Assembly: GCA_009768925.2 (NCBI GenBank)
Contig: VHIT02000050.1
Span: 80,996-144,995, forward strand
Length of the DNA: 64,000 nucleotides
Direction: 5' to 3'
Origin: Cryptosporidium bovis
Taxonomy: Eukaryota; Apicomplexa; Conoidasida; Eucoccidiorida; Cryptosporidiidae
This document shows, piece after piece, positions 28,784 through 38,102 of the stretch. The notes below the pieces were generated by a model. That model made no database searches, was not told the origin of the DNA, and saw nothing but the letters and a program-made list of their open reading frames with translations. Position 1 is the stretch's first letter. Every line of letters starts with the position of its first letter. The position numbers were made by a program, and so were the translations under genes.

Positions 28784-29199
28784 ATGGAGGACAATGTAGA
28801 AATAAATGTTTACTCGACTAATAAACAAAGTACCGAGCAAATTTGTCAAAAATGTATTGATTATCTTATGGAGGTAAGTCTGTCTATGACTAAATTTATC
28901 TACTCTATTTGAACCACGTTTCTAATAATTTTCTGTTCACAATCAATACTAGGATAAAAATAAAGCCGTCAAATTAATTGCTAGATCCAATGCTATTCCA
29001 AAAGTAATTTCTATTTCTGAAATGGTTAAGTCTAAACTTCCCCATATCACTCAAATAAATAATTTATTGAATTTGGACGTAAGTTTGTTTAGTATAACGG
29101 CAATTTTAAATATCTGTTAATATTTTTTAACAGGATCAATCAGAAAAGAGGAGAAAAAATGTTAAAATGACAATTATTTTATTAAAAAAATGTGATTAA
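28784..29199 (+). CDS. Alba-domain DNA/RNA-binding protein (three exons)
   Basis: Exons 28784..28873, 28953..29078 and 29134..29199, with introns of 79 and 55 bases (GTAAGT donors, TACTAG and AACAG acceptors), all in phase 0. The product is 93 residues. The middle exon reads KAVKLIARSNAIPKVISISE and then MVKSKLPHITQINNL, the Alba core: a strand, the A-x-x-x-A-I turn and a helix with E at its middle, as in Alba and Rpp20. The final exon supplies the last basic strand (MTIILLKKC). Roles in this family include telomere or RNA binding and RNase P/MRP; which applies is unknown. An upstream in-frame ATG (28697) is a possible alternative start. Confidence 0.85.
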
Positions 29200-29460
29200 G
29201 TTAAAAAATTTTATTTGTCTGTCGTAAATTTATATATCAATGGGTTAGGACACATTTACAAGAAATAAATGTCAGTATTGACAACCCTCTACATTATTTT
29301 TCTATTCCGTCTTTTCCTCACCGAAAAAAAAGAGAAAATAAGTAAATGGCTACTGAAATAATATGTTCAATTATTATTTAATGTAATCAACTATATATAG
29401 ACATCTCATTTTTTTGAAATTACCTTTATTTTTTGTTGGCCTTGAGTTTTACACTTTTGC

Positions 29461-29476
29461 AAAAAAAAAAAAAAAA
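29461..29476 (+). repeat. Sixteen-A run abutting the start codon of the CCCH gene
   Basis: A homopolymer of 16 A ends in the A of the ATG at 29476. Many genes here have A-rich leaders, but this is the longest such run seen at a start codon in the window. Confidence 0.8.
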
Positions 29477-30462
29477 TGGAGCAAATAAGCACTAATAATT
29501 TGAAAACCTTAGGAACTGAATTAAAAAGCAGAAACATTTACAATTCTGCATCAACTAAAAGTATTGATAATCTTAGCAATCTAAAATTTAAGACAGATAC
29601 GAATTTTACATGTTTGAAAGCTGAAAAAGGTGAATTTGAGCGGAATGGTATAAAAACAAGCAAATTATTAAACAAAGAGGAATTGAATTCTTTCAGAACT
29701 TTAATATGCAATGATCACTTAAATTCTAAATGTTTAGATCCTGAATCTTGTTTTTTCTCACATTGTAGTGCATGGCAAAGAAGAAATCCAAGTAAATATA
29801 ATTATTCACCCATAATATGCCCAAATATCGATTTCCTCAGAAAGGGTAATAAAGGTAGAATGTCTCTGTCTTGTAAGTGTAAAAAAGGAAGGCTATGCGA
29901 ATTCGCTCATACCAAGGAGGAAGAATTGTATCATCCAGATTCATATAAAAAGAAGAAATGCAATTCATTTCCGAATTGTAAAAGGTATTATTGCCCATTC
30001 ATTCACGAAGATGAAAAACCCGTAGTAGGGGAAAATGCATCAGCTAACATGGAAATAAAGTGTGAGACAAGTTCGTTAAATGCAGAAAATAAATACAAAG
30101 GACGCGATAGTTTTGAGCAGATATCTAGCGATATTTCCAAAGGTATTATCGACTCAAAAAAAACAAATTTTGATGAGAACAAGCAAGAATTATTATTAAT
30201 GCTATTAAATTGTCAAAAATTAATCCTTGAAGGAGATTACTGCTTTGCTAAAAAAATCACTGAAAATATACTAAGTTCAATTTCTAAGATAGATGAATAT
30301 GAAGAATTTTCAAACATAATATCATTAAATATGTGGTCAGGTCCAATATATTACCCGAATTATTTAATTAAATCTAATAAAAAGTTTAAGCAGTACAGTC
30401 AAGGAATTGAATACCCTGGTTATTTTTGTTTTGAAGACTTTAATCCAGCAGATAAACATTAA
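29476..30462 (+). CDS. Unkempt-like CCCH zinc-finger protein
   Basis: 328 residues. Cys/His clusters start near residue 73: FRTLICNDHLNSKCLDPESC with CFFSHCS, then the spacer NPSKYNYSPIICPNIDF, then CKCKKGRLCEFAHTKEEELY, HPDSYKKKKC and CKRYYCPFIHEDEKP. The sequence order, with YSP-x-x-C and YHP-x-x-Y-K-x-K-x-C between fingers, follows the unkempt and plant tandem-CCCH families, which bind mRNA to control translation or decay. The N-terminus (about 65 residues) and the region after residue 185 are low-complexity. The spacing varies slightly from the animal consensus. Starts at the first ATG after the A16 run. Confidence 0.85.
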   Translation: MEQISTNNLKTLGTELKSRNIYNSASTKSIDNLSNLKFKTDTNFTCLKAEKGEFERNGIKTSKLLNKEELNSFRTLICNDHLNSKCLDPESCFFSHCSAWQRRNPSKYNYSPIICPNIDFLRKGNKGRMSLSCKCKKGRLCEFAHTKEEELYHPDSYKKKKCNSFPNCKRYYCPFIHEDEKPVVGENASANMEIKCETSSLNAENKYKGRDSFEQISSDISKGIIDSKKTNFDENKQELLLMLLNCQKLILEGDYCFAKKITENILSSISKIDEYEEFSNIISLNMWSGPIYYPNYLIKSNKKFKQYSQGIEYPGYFCFEDFNPADKH

Positions 30463-30530
30463 TCGCAAGGAAAAAATTAATTTGTATAACTCGAATATGT
30501 CATTTTAAAATTTATACTTAAAATGATACA

Positions 30531-32522
30531 TTACTTCTGTTTCTTCGACAGCAACTTGAATGAGTTGAAATCGTCAATAGCGTCATTATAACTTTCAATT
30601 TTTGAATTTTGTCTGCGTTCATACGTGTTTCTTTTGATTTTCTGTGATCTTTTTTCAAATAATAATTTTTTGTTAAATTCGGTTGGTCTGTAAATTGGAT
30701 TTGTTGGGTCGATTGCAAAGTCTGCATCTGTGAATATTTTTGAAATTCTGGGATCATCTATATATCCAGTAAAGTCTGTTTGAATTGACTCGGAAGTTGC
30801 ATTAATTATGAGTTCCTTTCTTTTTTTCGATTTAATTTTTTTATCTAGTTTGCCTGCGAGAGCTATTTTCTTCATATCAAAATGCCTATCCTCATCTTCA
30901 GATTGATCTTCTCCAATATTTTCAACACTTTCATTCCCGTAGTTTGTGTCTGAAGATTTAATGTTTGTTGAATTCTCTCTTTGAAGTTTCTGCTCTTTAA
31001 TCTTCTCTCTTAATCTCATTTTTCTTTCTTTCTTCTTTTGCTTCCTCTTATTCAAATATGATTGCCAAGGTGTCAATGACTTATTTGATTCATTTTCAAC
31101 ATTTATTTGGTCTTCCCATTTTTGCTTTCCTTTTGCTATCAAATCCATAGATAAGTCTTCAAGATCTTGATTAAATTCGATCTCAACGTTATTATTATCG
31201 TTATCGTTTCCCTTAAATAAACGATTTATGTCGTAATTTGAAATTACATCATGCTCCCCACTTCCATTGTTCTTAATTTCTTCAATTTCATCGTCGAAGA
31301 TATCTTTGGCATCTCCTAACAATAAATCTCTCATGTTTGAATGTTTTTCACCAGTTAAACCATTAAATTGGTTGTTATTTTCGGAATGACTAGTTTCAGT
31401 CTCACTATCGCTAGAGCCTAAATAAGCGTCAAAATCACTCTTTAAGAGCTCTTCTTGAGTGAATTTCTTCCTGAGAAACTTAACTCTTTCTTTCGGTGTG
31501 TCATCCCAAGTTAATATAGGTCTAGAATGTCTTAATGCAGATGTAAAACAGTCAGGTTGTTTGTACTTTGCGGGAATACCCGTTGAGATACTTTTTGGCT
31601 CATATGGAAAATCAGTTATATCATCAGGAACGAATCTCATTTCAACAGAATCAATACAAAAATCAGCCTCCATTCCATCTAATTCGTCATATAATTTAAT
31701 TGCGGTATTTACGGAGTCACACTCTACAATTGCGTAATAATAAAGAGATTTTTCAACTTGGTATTTTCTTATTGCCTCATAATCCTCGTCTGTTATTACT
31801 TCAGAAATGTTTGGAGTTTGTGTCTTTTCACTTGTTGGTCCATTACATTCTATTTTTGGCCCATTTATCTCTTCATACTCCATCCTTTCTTTTCCAAAAT
31901 CCGATGGATAAATCGATATCTTCTTGATCATATAATTTGAGTACCCTGCCTGTATTGTTCCAGAGCCTAACAAAAAACTAGAGAGGACAACGTAAATATC
32001 ATTTGCATTGATGTTGTCCCAATCAAGTCCCATTATAGCTAATCTATTAGTAGCTTCTCCTTCAGAAATACCAATTCTTTTGAGAGGATTGTTTTCCCAA
32101 ACAGATTCAATATTTGATTTATTAGTTATATCCTCATGTATGTATGATTCTTCTGACAAACTATTAACACTTTCACCATCCCATTCAAATGAACCTTCAG
32201 ATTCAGATGAATATATCTCTGTTGCTGTTTCCTGAATAGGGGTAACAGTTTGCTCAGTATCACTGTGTCCGCCTTTGTAAATTAAAGTAAGGTCCTTGTT
32301 TTTTTTCTTTATTATCTCATTTCCAAATGGGTCCTTGGATGATATGATTGAAAAATCTTCATCCGTAAACATTCGGCTGAAGCGTTTGTCAACCTTAATC
32401 TTGTTCTCCTTTGAAAAAAGAGGCTTAAATCTTGGATCATTTTTGGAATCAAACCTTCTATCACCCACCATATTTGAACTCAATCCTCTACTTTTTGTTT
32501 TCATCGTAAAAAAAATAGTCAA
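30531..32522 (-). CDS. ESF1: ESF1-like pre-rRNA processing factor
   Basis: 663 residues with an N-terminal block (DPRFKPLF and DKRFSRMFTDEDF), acidic Ser-rich linkers, and the conserved core NRLAIMGLDWDNINANDIYV, an RRM-like fold, followed by RFVPDDITDFPYEP and YKQPDCFTSALRHSRPILTW. The C-terminal NUC153-type block has DPRISKIFTDADFAIDPTNP and FNKKLLFEKRSQK. ESF1 is a nucleolar factor for early 18S rRNA processing in the small subunit processome. The first Met (MTIFFT) may not be used; Met7 (MKTKSRGLSSN) is a good alternative at 32504. An extra GGCGG-type element lies about 27 bases upstream. Confidence 0.92.
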   Translation of the reverse strand: MTIFFTMKTKSRGLSSNMVGDRRFDSKNDPRFKPLFSKENKIKVDKRFSRMFTDEDFSIISSKDPFGNEIIKKKNKDLTLIYKGGHSDTEQTVTPIQETATEIYSSESEGSFEWDGESVNSLSEESYIHEDITNKSNIESVWENNPLKRIGISEGEATNRLAIMGLDWDNINANDIYVVLSSFLLGSGTIQAGYSNYMIKKISIYPSDFGKERMEYEEINGPKIECNGPTSEKTQTPNISEVITDEDYEAIRKYQVEKSLYYYAIVECDSVNTAIKLYDELDGMEADFCIDSVEMRFVPDDITDFPYEPKSISTGIPAKYKQPDCFTSALRHSRPILTWDDTPKERVKFLRKKFTQEELLKSDFDAYLGSSDSETETSHSENNNQFNGLTGEKHSNMRDLLLGDAKDIFDDEIEEIKNNGSGEHDVISNYDINRLFKGNDNDNNNVEIEFNQDLEDLSMDLIAKGKQKWEDQINVENESNKSLTPWQSYLNKRKQKKKERKMRLREKIKEQKLQRENSTNIKSSDTNYGNESVENIGEDQSEDEDRHFDMKKIALAGKLDKKIKSKKRKELIINATSESIQTDFTGYIDDPRISKIFTDADFAIDPTNPIYRPTEFNKKLLFEKRSQKIKRNTYERRQNSKIESYNDAIDDFNSFKLLSKKQK

Positions 32523-32548
32523 CTTTACAGGTTAACGGTTGACATCAG

Positions 32549-32557
32549 CCGCCTGAA
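32549..32557 (-). promoter_or_regulatory. TTCAGGCGG element upstream of ESF1
   Basis: Minus-strand TTCAGGCGG is nine bases of the 13-base element found at 14582 and 42416. It lies 27 bases before the annotated ESF1 start. Function inferred. Confidence 0.4.
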
Positions 32558-32741
32558 AGAGTAAAGGAGATTCACCGCAAAACATGGTACAGTTGGTAGG
32601 AATTATTTGGAGAAAAAAAAATCAATAAAAAGTCACAGATAATATTATCAAAATCGTTAGTTCAAAAGTAACTAATAAATTTGTTATTTATATTTTAACA
32701 CTTTTAATAAAAAGTAGCATTAAAACTACGGAAATAATTTG

Positions 32742-34748
32742 TCAGGCAATAAGATTATATAGCTGAGAGAGCGTTATACTGTCGAAACTATAATGATGAA
32801 AGTTACCATTACTTAAACATGGTTTGTTGTTTGTATTCTTCTCACAATTCATGCCTTCAACTACTTCTTTTTTACAAACTGAGATAAAAGTTGACCTAAA
32901 GTGGTGTACTTTGTAACCTTGTAAATTGAGTATGTGTAGTATATTTCCAGAAATAATGGATCTAATTATTTGAATTATATTTAGATGAATCTTCAGTAGA
33001 TGTCCCAGTGACTCAGAAAATGGCTTACATATTGATTTCATGCCAAGTTTCTTATAGGAGAAAATAAGAATAGACTGATCACTCGAGTTTGTAAAGAATT
33101 CACTCAAAAATACTCCGGAACTATAACTATTCGGTTGAAATATATTCGCAAGTATCAGGTAAAATGGAAATGTGTTAATTATTGAAATGGTGAAGAATAA
33201 AAACAAAAGTGCCACGTATACGCAACTCCAAATGAATAGGAAATTTATATAAAATGCAGTTATTGTTGGAAGAATAAGGACGAATATCGTAAATAGTATC
33301 GTGCCAATAAGTAGCTGTTCAGAATAATGAGAATTGTGGTCAATATTAGAGAATATATTGCTTTTTATACCACGGAATATGCAAAAGAATGTTTTGATGG
33401 CTTTTAGATTGAGGTTGTAGAGTTTTGCCATAATAGTGTAAATAAAAAACAAGAGAAATGAATAAATGTTGAGAATATCCCAAATTAAAGCGACTGCAAC
33501 AGACATACCACATGCGATGGATGCAAATTTAATTAAAAATATCATATTATGATTCAAATCAGAGAAGTGTTGGCTTGTAAGATCACACCAAAATTTCAAA
33601 GCCGCAAGTGTCAAATTACCAATAAGAGTAGTTAAATTCTGATTTAATTTGAAGCCTGCAGGGAAAGACATTAACCACTTAACTTGGGTATGAATTGCGT
33701 CATGATATATATAAAAGAATGATTTTTCCATCAATATTATTAATTCTTCTGAAAACGCATCAATACCAAGTGCAAATATTATTCCAAAGACATAATCAAC
33801 AAATATAGTTGTGATTGATGAATAAAGCAATATCTGGATAGAATTATGCAATCTTATATTAGACTTAATATCTGCACTTTTCATCATGTAATCTAAAATT
33901 ATCCAGTTTCTTTGGTTTTTTATTTTAAATGCTAGTTGAGAAATTGTAGCGCAGATATTTTTTTGAATAAGGGTTTGAACAACTGGAAAGTTTGAGACGC
34001 CAGACCAAACTAATGAGGAGATAAGTGAGAGTCCAATCATTGTGTAGAATATCAAATTCATGAATATTTGTAAGAAAAAAGGCTCTATTTTGTGACTTGT
34101 TTTTGTATCGAATGTTGTGTTATTAATTGTTGTGCCCACCTCATTTTCTTTCATTAACATTTCACAGTATTTAAAAAGCGTTAGTTCTCCATTGTCTACG
34201 TCACGCTGTGTATCAGAAAACACGCTATTTTTCTTGATTTTTTTTTCCTCTATAAGATTAATTGTATTACACAAGTACCTGTTTGCATCTTCAAGCATAC
34301 TTCCAAGGTTAGATATTTGTCTTTTATGACTTGAATATATGATTATGTCAACTTTCTGAAAAACTAAAGTATTGAGTTCATTGTCATATAATCTAGAAAC
34401 AACTATATACTCATTCTTATTTGAATGGATTAAATCAACGTTTATCATGGCCATTACATCATTAGGTAATTTAGAAGAATTAGTAATTGCTCGGTTCAAG
34501 ATGTCCCTACAATAATATTCGCTAGCCCTGTTATTATAGAACTTCAGTAAACCTATTATCTTTGTATTTTCTGTGAAATCTAAAGTATTTAACTCTTCAA
34601 ATGAACATTTTGATTTGACTCCCAAAATTCCCACTTTTTCATTCCAAACTGTAAAATTTCCAAAAATTATGTATTCGCACGGAGTACCTAGTGAACTTTT
34701 GAGCAAATCTTCTGGCAATACAAGAAATATTTGCGATGGTAACTCCAT
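32742..34748 (-). CDS. GPI1/PIG-Q, GPI-N-acetylglucosaminyltransferase subunit
   Basis: 668 residues. The family signature WLMSFPAGFKLNQNLTTLIG is present, followed by a chain of hydrophobic segments (LIKFASIACGMSVAVALI, IYSFLLFFIYTIMAKLY, QLLIGTILFTIFVLILP, IWSCVYVALLFLFFTISI) that make about six or seven membrane helices, then a soluble C-terminus. The N-terminal 230 residues are soluble and poorly conserved. GPI1 is part of the GPI-GnT complex that starts GPI anchor synthesis by transferring GlcNAc to phosphatidylinositol on the cytosolic face of the ER. GPI-anchored surface proteins are important in this group. Divergent from LAS1 with 226 bases between starts. Confidence 0.9.
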   Translation of the reverse strand: MELPSQIFLVLPEDLLKSSLGTPCEYIIFGNFTVWNEKVGILGVKSKCSFEELNTLDFTENTKIIGLLKFYNNRASEYYCRDILNRAITNSSKLPNDVMAMINVDLIHSNKNEYIVVSRLYDNELNTLVFQKVDIIIYSSHKRQISNLGSMLEDANRYLCNTINLIEEKKIKKNSVFSDTQRDVDNGELTLFKYCEMLMKENEVGTTINNTTFDTKTSHKIEPFFLQIFMNLIFYTMIGLSLISSLVWSGVSNFPVVQTLIQKNICATISQLAFKIKNQRNWIILDYMMKSADIKSNIRLHNSIQILLYSSITTIFVDYVFGIIFALGIDAFSEELIILMEKSFFYIYHDAIHTQVKWLMSFPAGFKLNQNLTTLIGNLTLAALKFWCDLTSQHFSDLNHNMIFLIKFASIACGMSVAVALIWDILNIYSFLLFFIYTIMAKLYNLNLKAIKTFFCIFRGIKSNIFSNIDHNSHYSEQLLIGTILFTIFVLILPTITAFYINFLFIWSCVYVALLFLFFTISIINTFPFYLILANIFQPNSYSSGVFLSEFFTNSSDQSILIFSYKKLGMKSICKPFSESLGHLLKIHLNIIQIIRSIISGNILHILNLQGYKVHHFRSTFISVCKKEVVEGMNCEKNTNNKPCLSNGNFHHYSFDSITLSQLYNLIA

Positions 34749-34974
34749 TATTCCTATTAAATAGGCATATTACCAAATAAACTTCAATAACTGTTAGAGT
34801 TTACAAGCCGTTTCCACTGTTCTATCAATAGTTTGTGCGTCATGTCTTTATAATAGCAGCTTATGGCGGTCACAAAAATTTAAGAGGCAATGTTAATTGT
34901 CAAACTGACAAAATTTTGCATTTATAAAACGACTTCCTTATGTTGAGGAAACTTATTAAATTTGTCTGTATTTA

Positions 34975-37200
34975 ATGGGATTCAGTATTCAATATGATAG
35001 CAAGACGGTTTCATGGTATAATTCACATGAATTTTTTGAGGTTTTCTCATGGCTGTCTGACACGGAGTTGAGTTCAAAATACATGGCACTTAATAGATTA
35101 AGAGTATGGGAAGAAAGAAGTCATGGAGTTACTAAACAGTGCCCAATTGCAGTAATTAGTACGATCCATATATTGTACGTAATGTTACAAGATGACACAT
35201 GGAACTGGGGTTTAATAAGTGACAAATTTAATGGAGCAAATCTAAATAGTGGTGAGAATATCTTAGACACCTTTTCTAAGCCAAATAAAAACAACGAGCT
35301 GAAAGAATATTCTGAAGAAGAGCTTTATAAATATATTTCTATTAATGATAGAATTCTATCACTTCGGCAACAATACTGTTTGGCAATTATCAGAGTCGTT
35401 AATTTGTTTGTGGATCAGTGCCAGTCCAAGACATATGCTAGGTCAATAAGTACAATTGCAAGTGAAATGGATATTCCGCAAATACTTGTTGAAATAAGGC
35501 ACCAATCAACTCATGGATCAGAACTACCCTCTATCGATGTTTGTAGAATGGGAGGTATTTTGACTCTTTTCTATTTATTTTTCAATTATTGGAGAAACCA
35601 ACACGAAATTTTATTAAATTCAATTATAACGGCTAATGAGCAGATTGCCATACATATCAGAAAGTTAATTTTAGTTATTTCAAACATAAAGTTCAATTGG
35701 TGTGGTCATGATAATGAACACAGGGAAACTATTAGTGATACAGAAAACAAGAACGATTTAATTGATGAAGTTGACAGATTTGGTGAATTATTTCATAGCA
35801 CAATGTCTAAAATTTCTCTAAGATTTATTTCTATAAATATTCCAATTAGAAATAAAGTGCTAAATTATTTTAAAGAATTGAAAGTAATAGGTAATCCAAA
35901 TGAAATAAAAATTGCTAATGAAATGTTAGATATATTAAATAACCTAAAAGGACCGAGAAATAACACTTGCATTAAAACAAAAATACTGAAAAAATTGACA
36001 ATGAAATTATATAATAACTTACCAGAATTTTATAACGAAATATGGGAAATTCTAAATATTATTAAGACTACCGGTGCTGATGAGAAAATGATAAAATGTT
36101 TTTTAATCGATGAAATAATAGGAAGAATATGTCCATTATGTTATCCTATAGCAGTAGTTGCTGTATTAAAACTCATAAGCTGTCTAAGCAACGATTTAAA
36201 GGTTGAAATTCTATCTTTTATAATTTACGGAATTGTTGGAAATTGTGAAGAAATAGAAGGTGAGTTTAAGAAAAGAAGAAAGGTTTTCAATGAATGTAAA
36301 CGAAAAAGAAAAGCAAGGCTCTTCTTCTGGTTAAGATTGCTTGTTCCAAATATGAAAAAGGTGAAAAAAGATTCTATAGGATCAAAAAGGTTAAAGTATG
36401 TTATAGACTATAATAAGAAACAGTTCTTCGAAGTAATAATATTGCTTACATTTTATAAGAAATTGGATAAGAGCACAAGAGAAAAAAGATTATTGGACCA
36501 TAGAAAAATACTTAATACAATATGTGAATCTCAAATGGCCCTTTTCTTAATTTTTTCAAAGATGATTGGTTCAATCCCCAAATTATTACTTAATAATGGT
36601 ACTGTTCGAAATGATACTTATATTTTCAACTTTATTAGGCTTTTAAAAGAACTCAAATGTTTTGAGATAACTTCAAATTTATTAGAGGGATTACAAAGGG
36701 ATAAAAAACTCACCTATATGAATCACTTGCAACTACTCTCTGATTTTGTTAATGTTAGTGATAAAAATATGAATAACCACAACAATAGAGGTGTTGTAAT
36801 TGAAGATACTGGAATGACTTCATTGCTTAAAGCAGGTACATACTGGGATGAGGATGAGTTTAAGATCTATAATTTGTTCGACAACGATAATAATATTAGT
36901 AATAAGATATCGAAGGATGTTTCAATCACTGAAGACGACGGAATTGATGAATTGGAACAACCAGATTTTGAAACTAATCCAGAAAAAGATTATAGCAGTA
37001 AATGCACTTGTTTTGAGAAAAAACATGAAACGAAGGTACTAAATATGTATTGTTCAAATAACAAAACTACATCAAGTTATATGAACAGATGCTTTTTAAA
37101 TGCAGAAAAATTTAATAGACAGAGTATTGGCATGAAGGAGATGATGTCTGAAAGGGCACTTAATATTGATTGGGAATCAGTTGTTGATTTATCGGAATAA
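34975..37200 (+). CDS. LAS1: LAS1-like pre-rRNA endonuclease
   Basis: 741 residues. The Las1 domain covers about 1-215 (SWYNSHEFFEVFSWL, RVWEERSHG, LRQQYCLAIIRVVNLFVDQC, ARSISTIASEMDIPQILVEI). The HEPN nuclease motif RHQSTH is intact at residues 175-180 (Arg, His, Thr, His), so catalysis of ITS2 cleavage is likely, together with the Grc3/Nol9 kinase. The remainder is helical and lineage-specific, with charged runs near 430-475 and an acidic Asp/Glu-rich stretch about 625-675. Domain identity is read from motifs; the tail is not assigned. A TGGCGGTC element at 34864..34871 lies about 105 bases upstream. Confidence 0.9.
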   Translation: MGFSIQYDSKTVSWYNSHEFFEVFSWLSDTELSSKYMALNRLRVWEERSHGVTKQCPIAVISTIHILYVMLQDDTWNWGLISDKFNGANLNSGENILDTFSKPNKNNELKEYSEEELYKYISINDRILSLRQQYCLAIIRVVNLFVDQCQSKTYARSISTIASEMDIPQILVEIRHQSTHGSELPSIDVCRMGGILTLFYLFFNYWRNQHEILLNSIITANEQIAIHIRKLILVISNIKFNWCGHDNEHRETISDTENKNDLIDEVDRFGELFHSTMSKISLRFISINIPIRNKVLNYFKELKVIGNPNEIKIANEMLDILNNLKGPRNNTCIKTKILKKLTMKLYNNLPEFYNEIWEILNIIKTTGADEKMIKCFLIDEIIGRICPLCYPIAVVAVLKLISCLSNDLKVEILSFIIYGIVGNCEEIEGEFKKRRKVFNECKRKRKARLFFWLRLLVPNMKKVKKDSIGSKRLKYVIDYNKKQFFEVIILLTFYKKLDKSTREKRLLDHRKILNTICESQMALFLIFSKMIGSIPKLLLNNGTVRNDTYIFNFIRLLKELKCFEITSNLLEGLQRDKKLTYMNHLQLLSDFVNVSDKNMNNHNNRGVVIEDTGMTSLLKAGTYWDEDEFKIYNLFDNDNNISNKISKDVSITEDDGIDELEQPDFETNPEKDYSSKCTCFEKKHETKVLNMYCSNNKTTSSYMNRCFLNAEKFNRQSIGMKEMMSERALNIDWESVVDLSE

Positions 37201-38102
37201 TAGTTGTAAATTTGGAAAAAATGAGGTCCAAATATTGTAACCACCACTTCAAAATTATTCTTGTCATTCGAACCTGATGTAAAATTGAAAAGAAAAACTT
37301 CTTGTATAATGTGATTTTATCCTATTTAGGCACAACCTTAAAAGCATCTATTGGAGTTTTTGATTAAGAAGATGAATTTACAGTTTAGAATTTCGCTTCT
37401 TACGCCTGTCTTTTATTTTACGTATGTATTAAGCTATTATTTTTCTATTAATATCAAGCTTCTAAATTTAAAAAAAATTTCATCAATGACTCCGGAAATA
37501 CATTTTTTGTTCCTCGTGTTATAAATTGTTAAATTTGTAGTTTATTAAGCCCTACTCATAAATAAAACGTAGTAGTTAAATTGAATAGTCAATTTCCTCG
37601 TGCATGAGTTGAACAAATTAATTTGCCAATTTTTTATTCAATTTTATTTCTTATGTATTAATCAACTCAGTAAAGTCAGGTAATGACTTTATCGAAAATG
37701 AAAGTCAAGATTCATAAAAACGAAGAAAAATTGGGGCAGGTTTAGATATGTACGTAAATGTTGTTTTTACTATCCAGCTTTAAACATGAGGCAATTAATT
37801 ATCTCGTGCTTTTTTAATGTTACCTTTCTTAATATATCTATCTTAAATAAAATAGAGTAACTTTATTCTCTTCTCTCCAATTGAATCACCTATAAAACTT
37901 GTTCTTTGTCCAAGAACAACCCTAACTTCCTATTTGTACCTGTAATACACACAAGATCCGGAATTCCACTTTTCTCCCCGAAGCATATCTAAACATTAAT
38001 GATATAAACTGTAAATTCTGCGTTCAAATATTACTAAATTAAAGACAAGATTAAAACAATAAAAGCGTAATTAACTAATCTAATTCTAAACGAGAAAATA
38101 AT
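37201..38102. other. 0.9 kb convergent spacer without a supported gene
   Basis: Lies between the stop codons of LAS1 and CCT-delta. It is AT-rich and holds only chance ORFs. One GGTTCGA-type sequence near 37267 (reverse) resembles part of a tRNA B box, but no tRNA fold surrounds it. Both 3' UTRs must fall here, yet the length is well above that of other convergent spacers in the window (15-130 bases). Possible ncRNA, not recognised. Confidence 0.5.

Noticed and set aside
28566-28799. 77-codon ORF overlapping the Alba promoter
   Set aside because: A different frame from the Alba exons, hydrophobic composition and no family resemblance.
37258-37330. tRNA-like B-box sequence (reverse GGTTCGA)
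   Set aside because: No acceptor stem, A box or cloverleaf around it.
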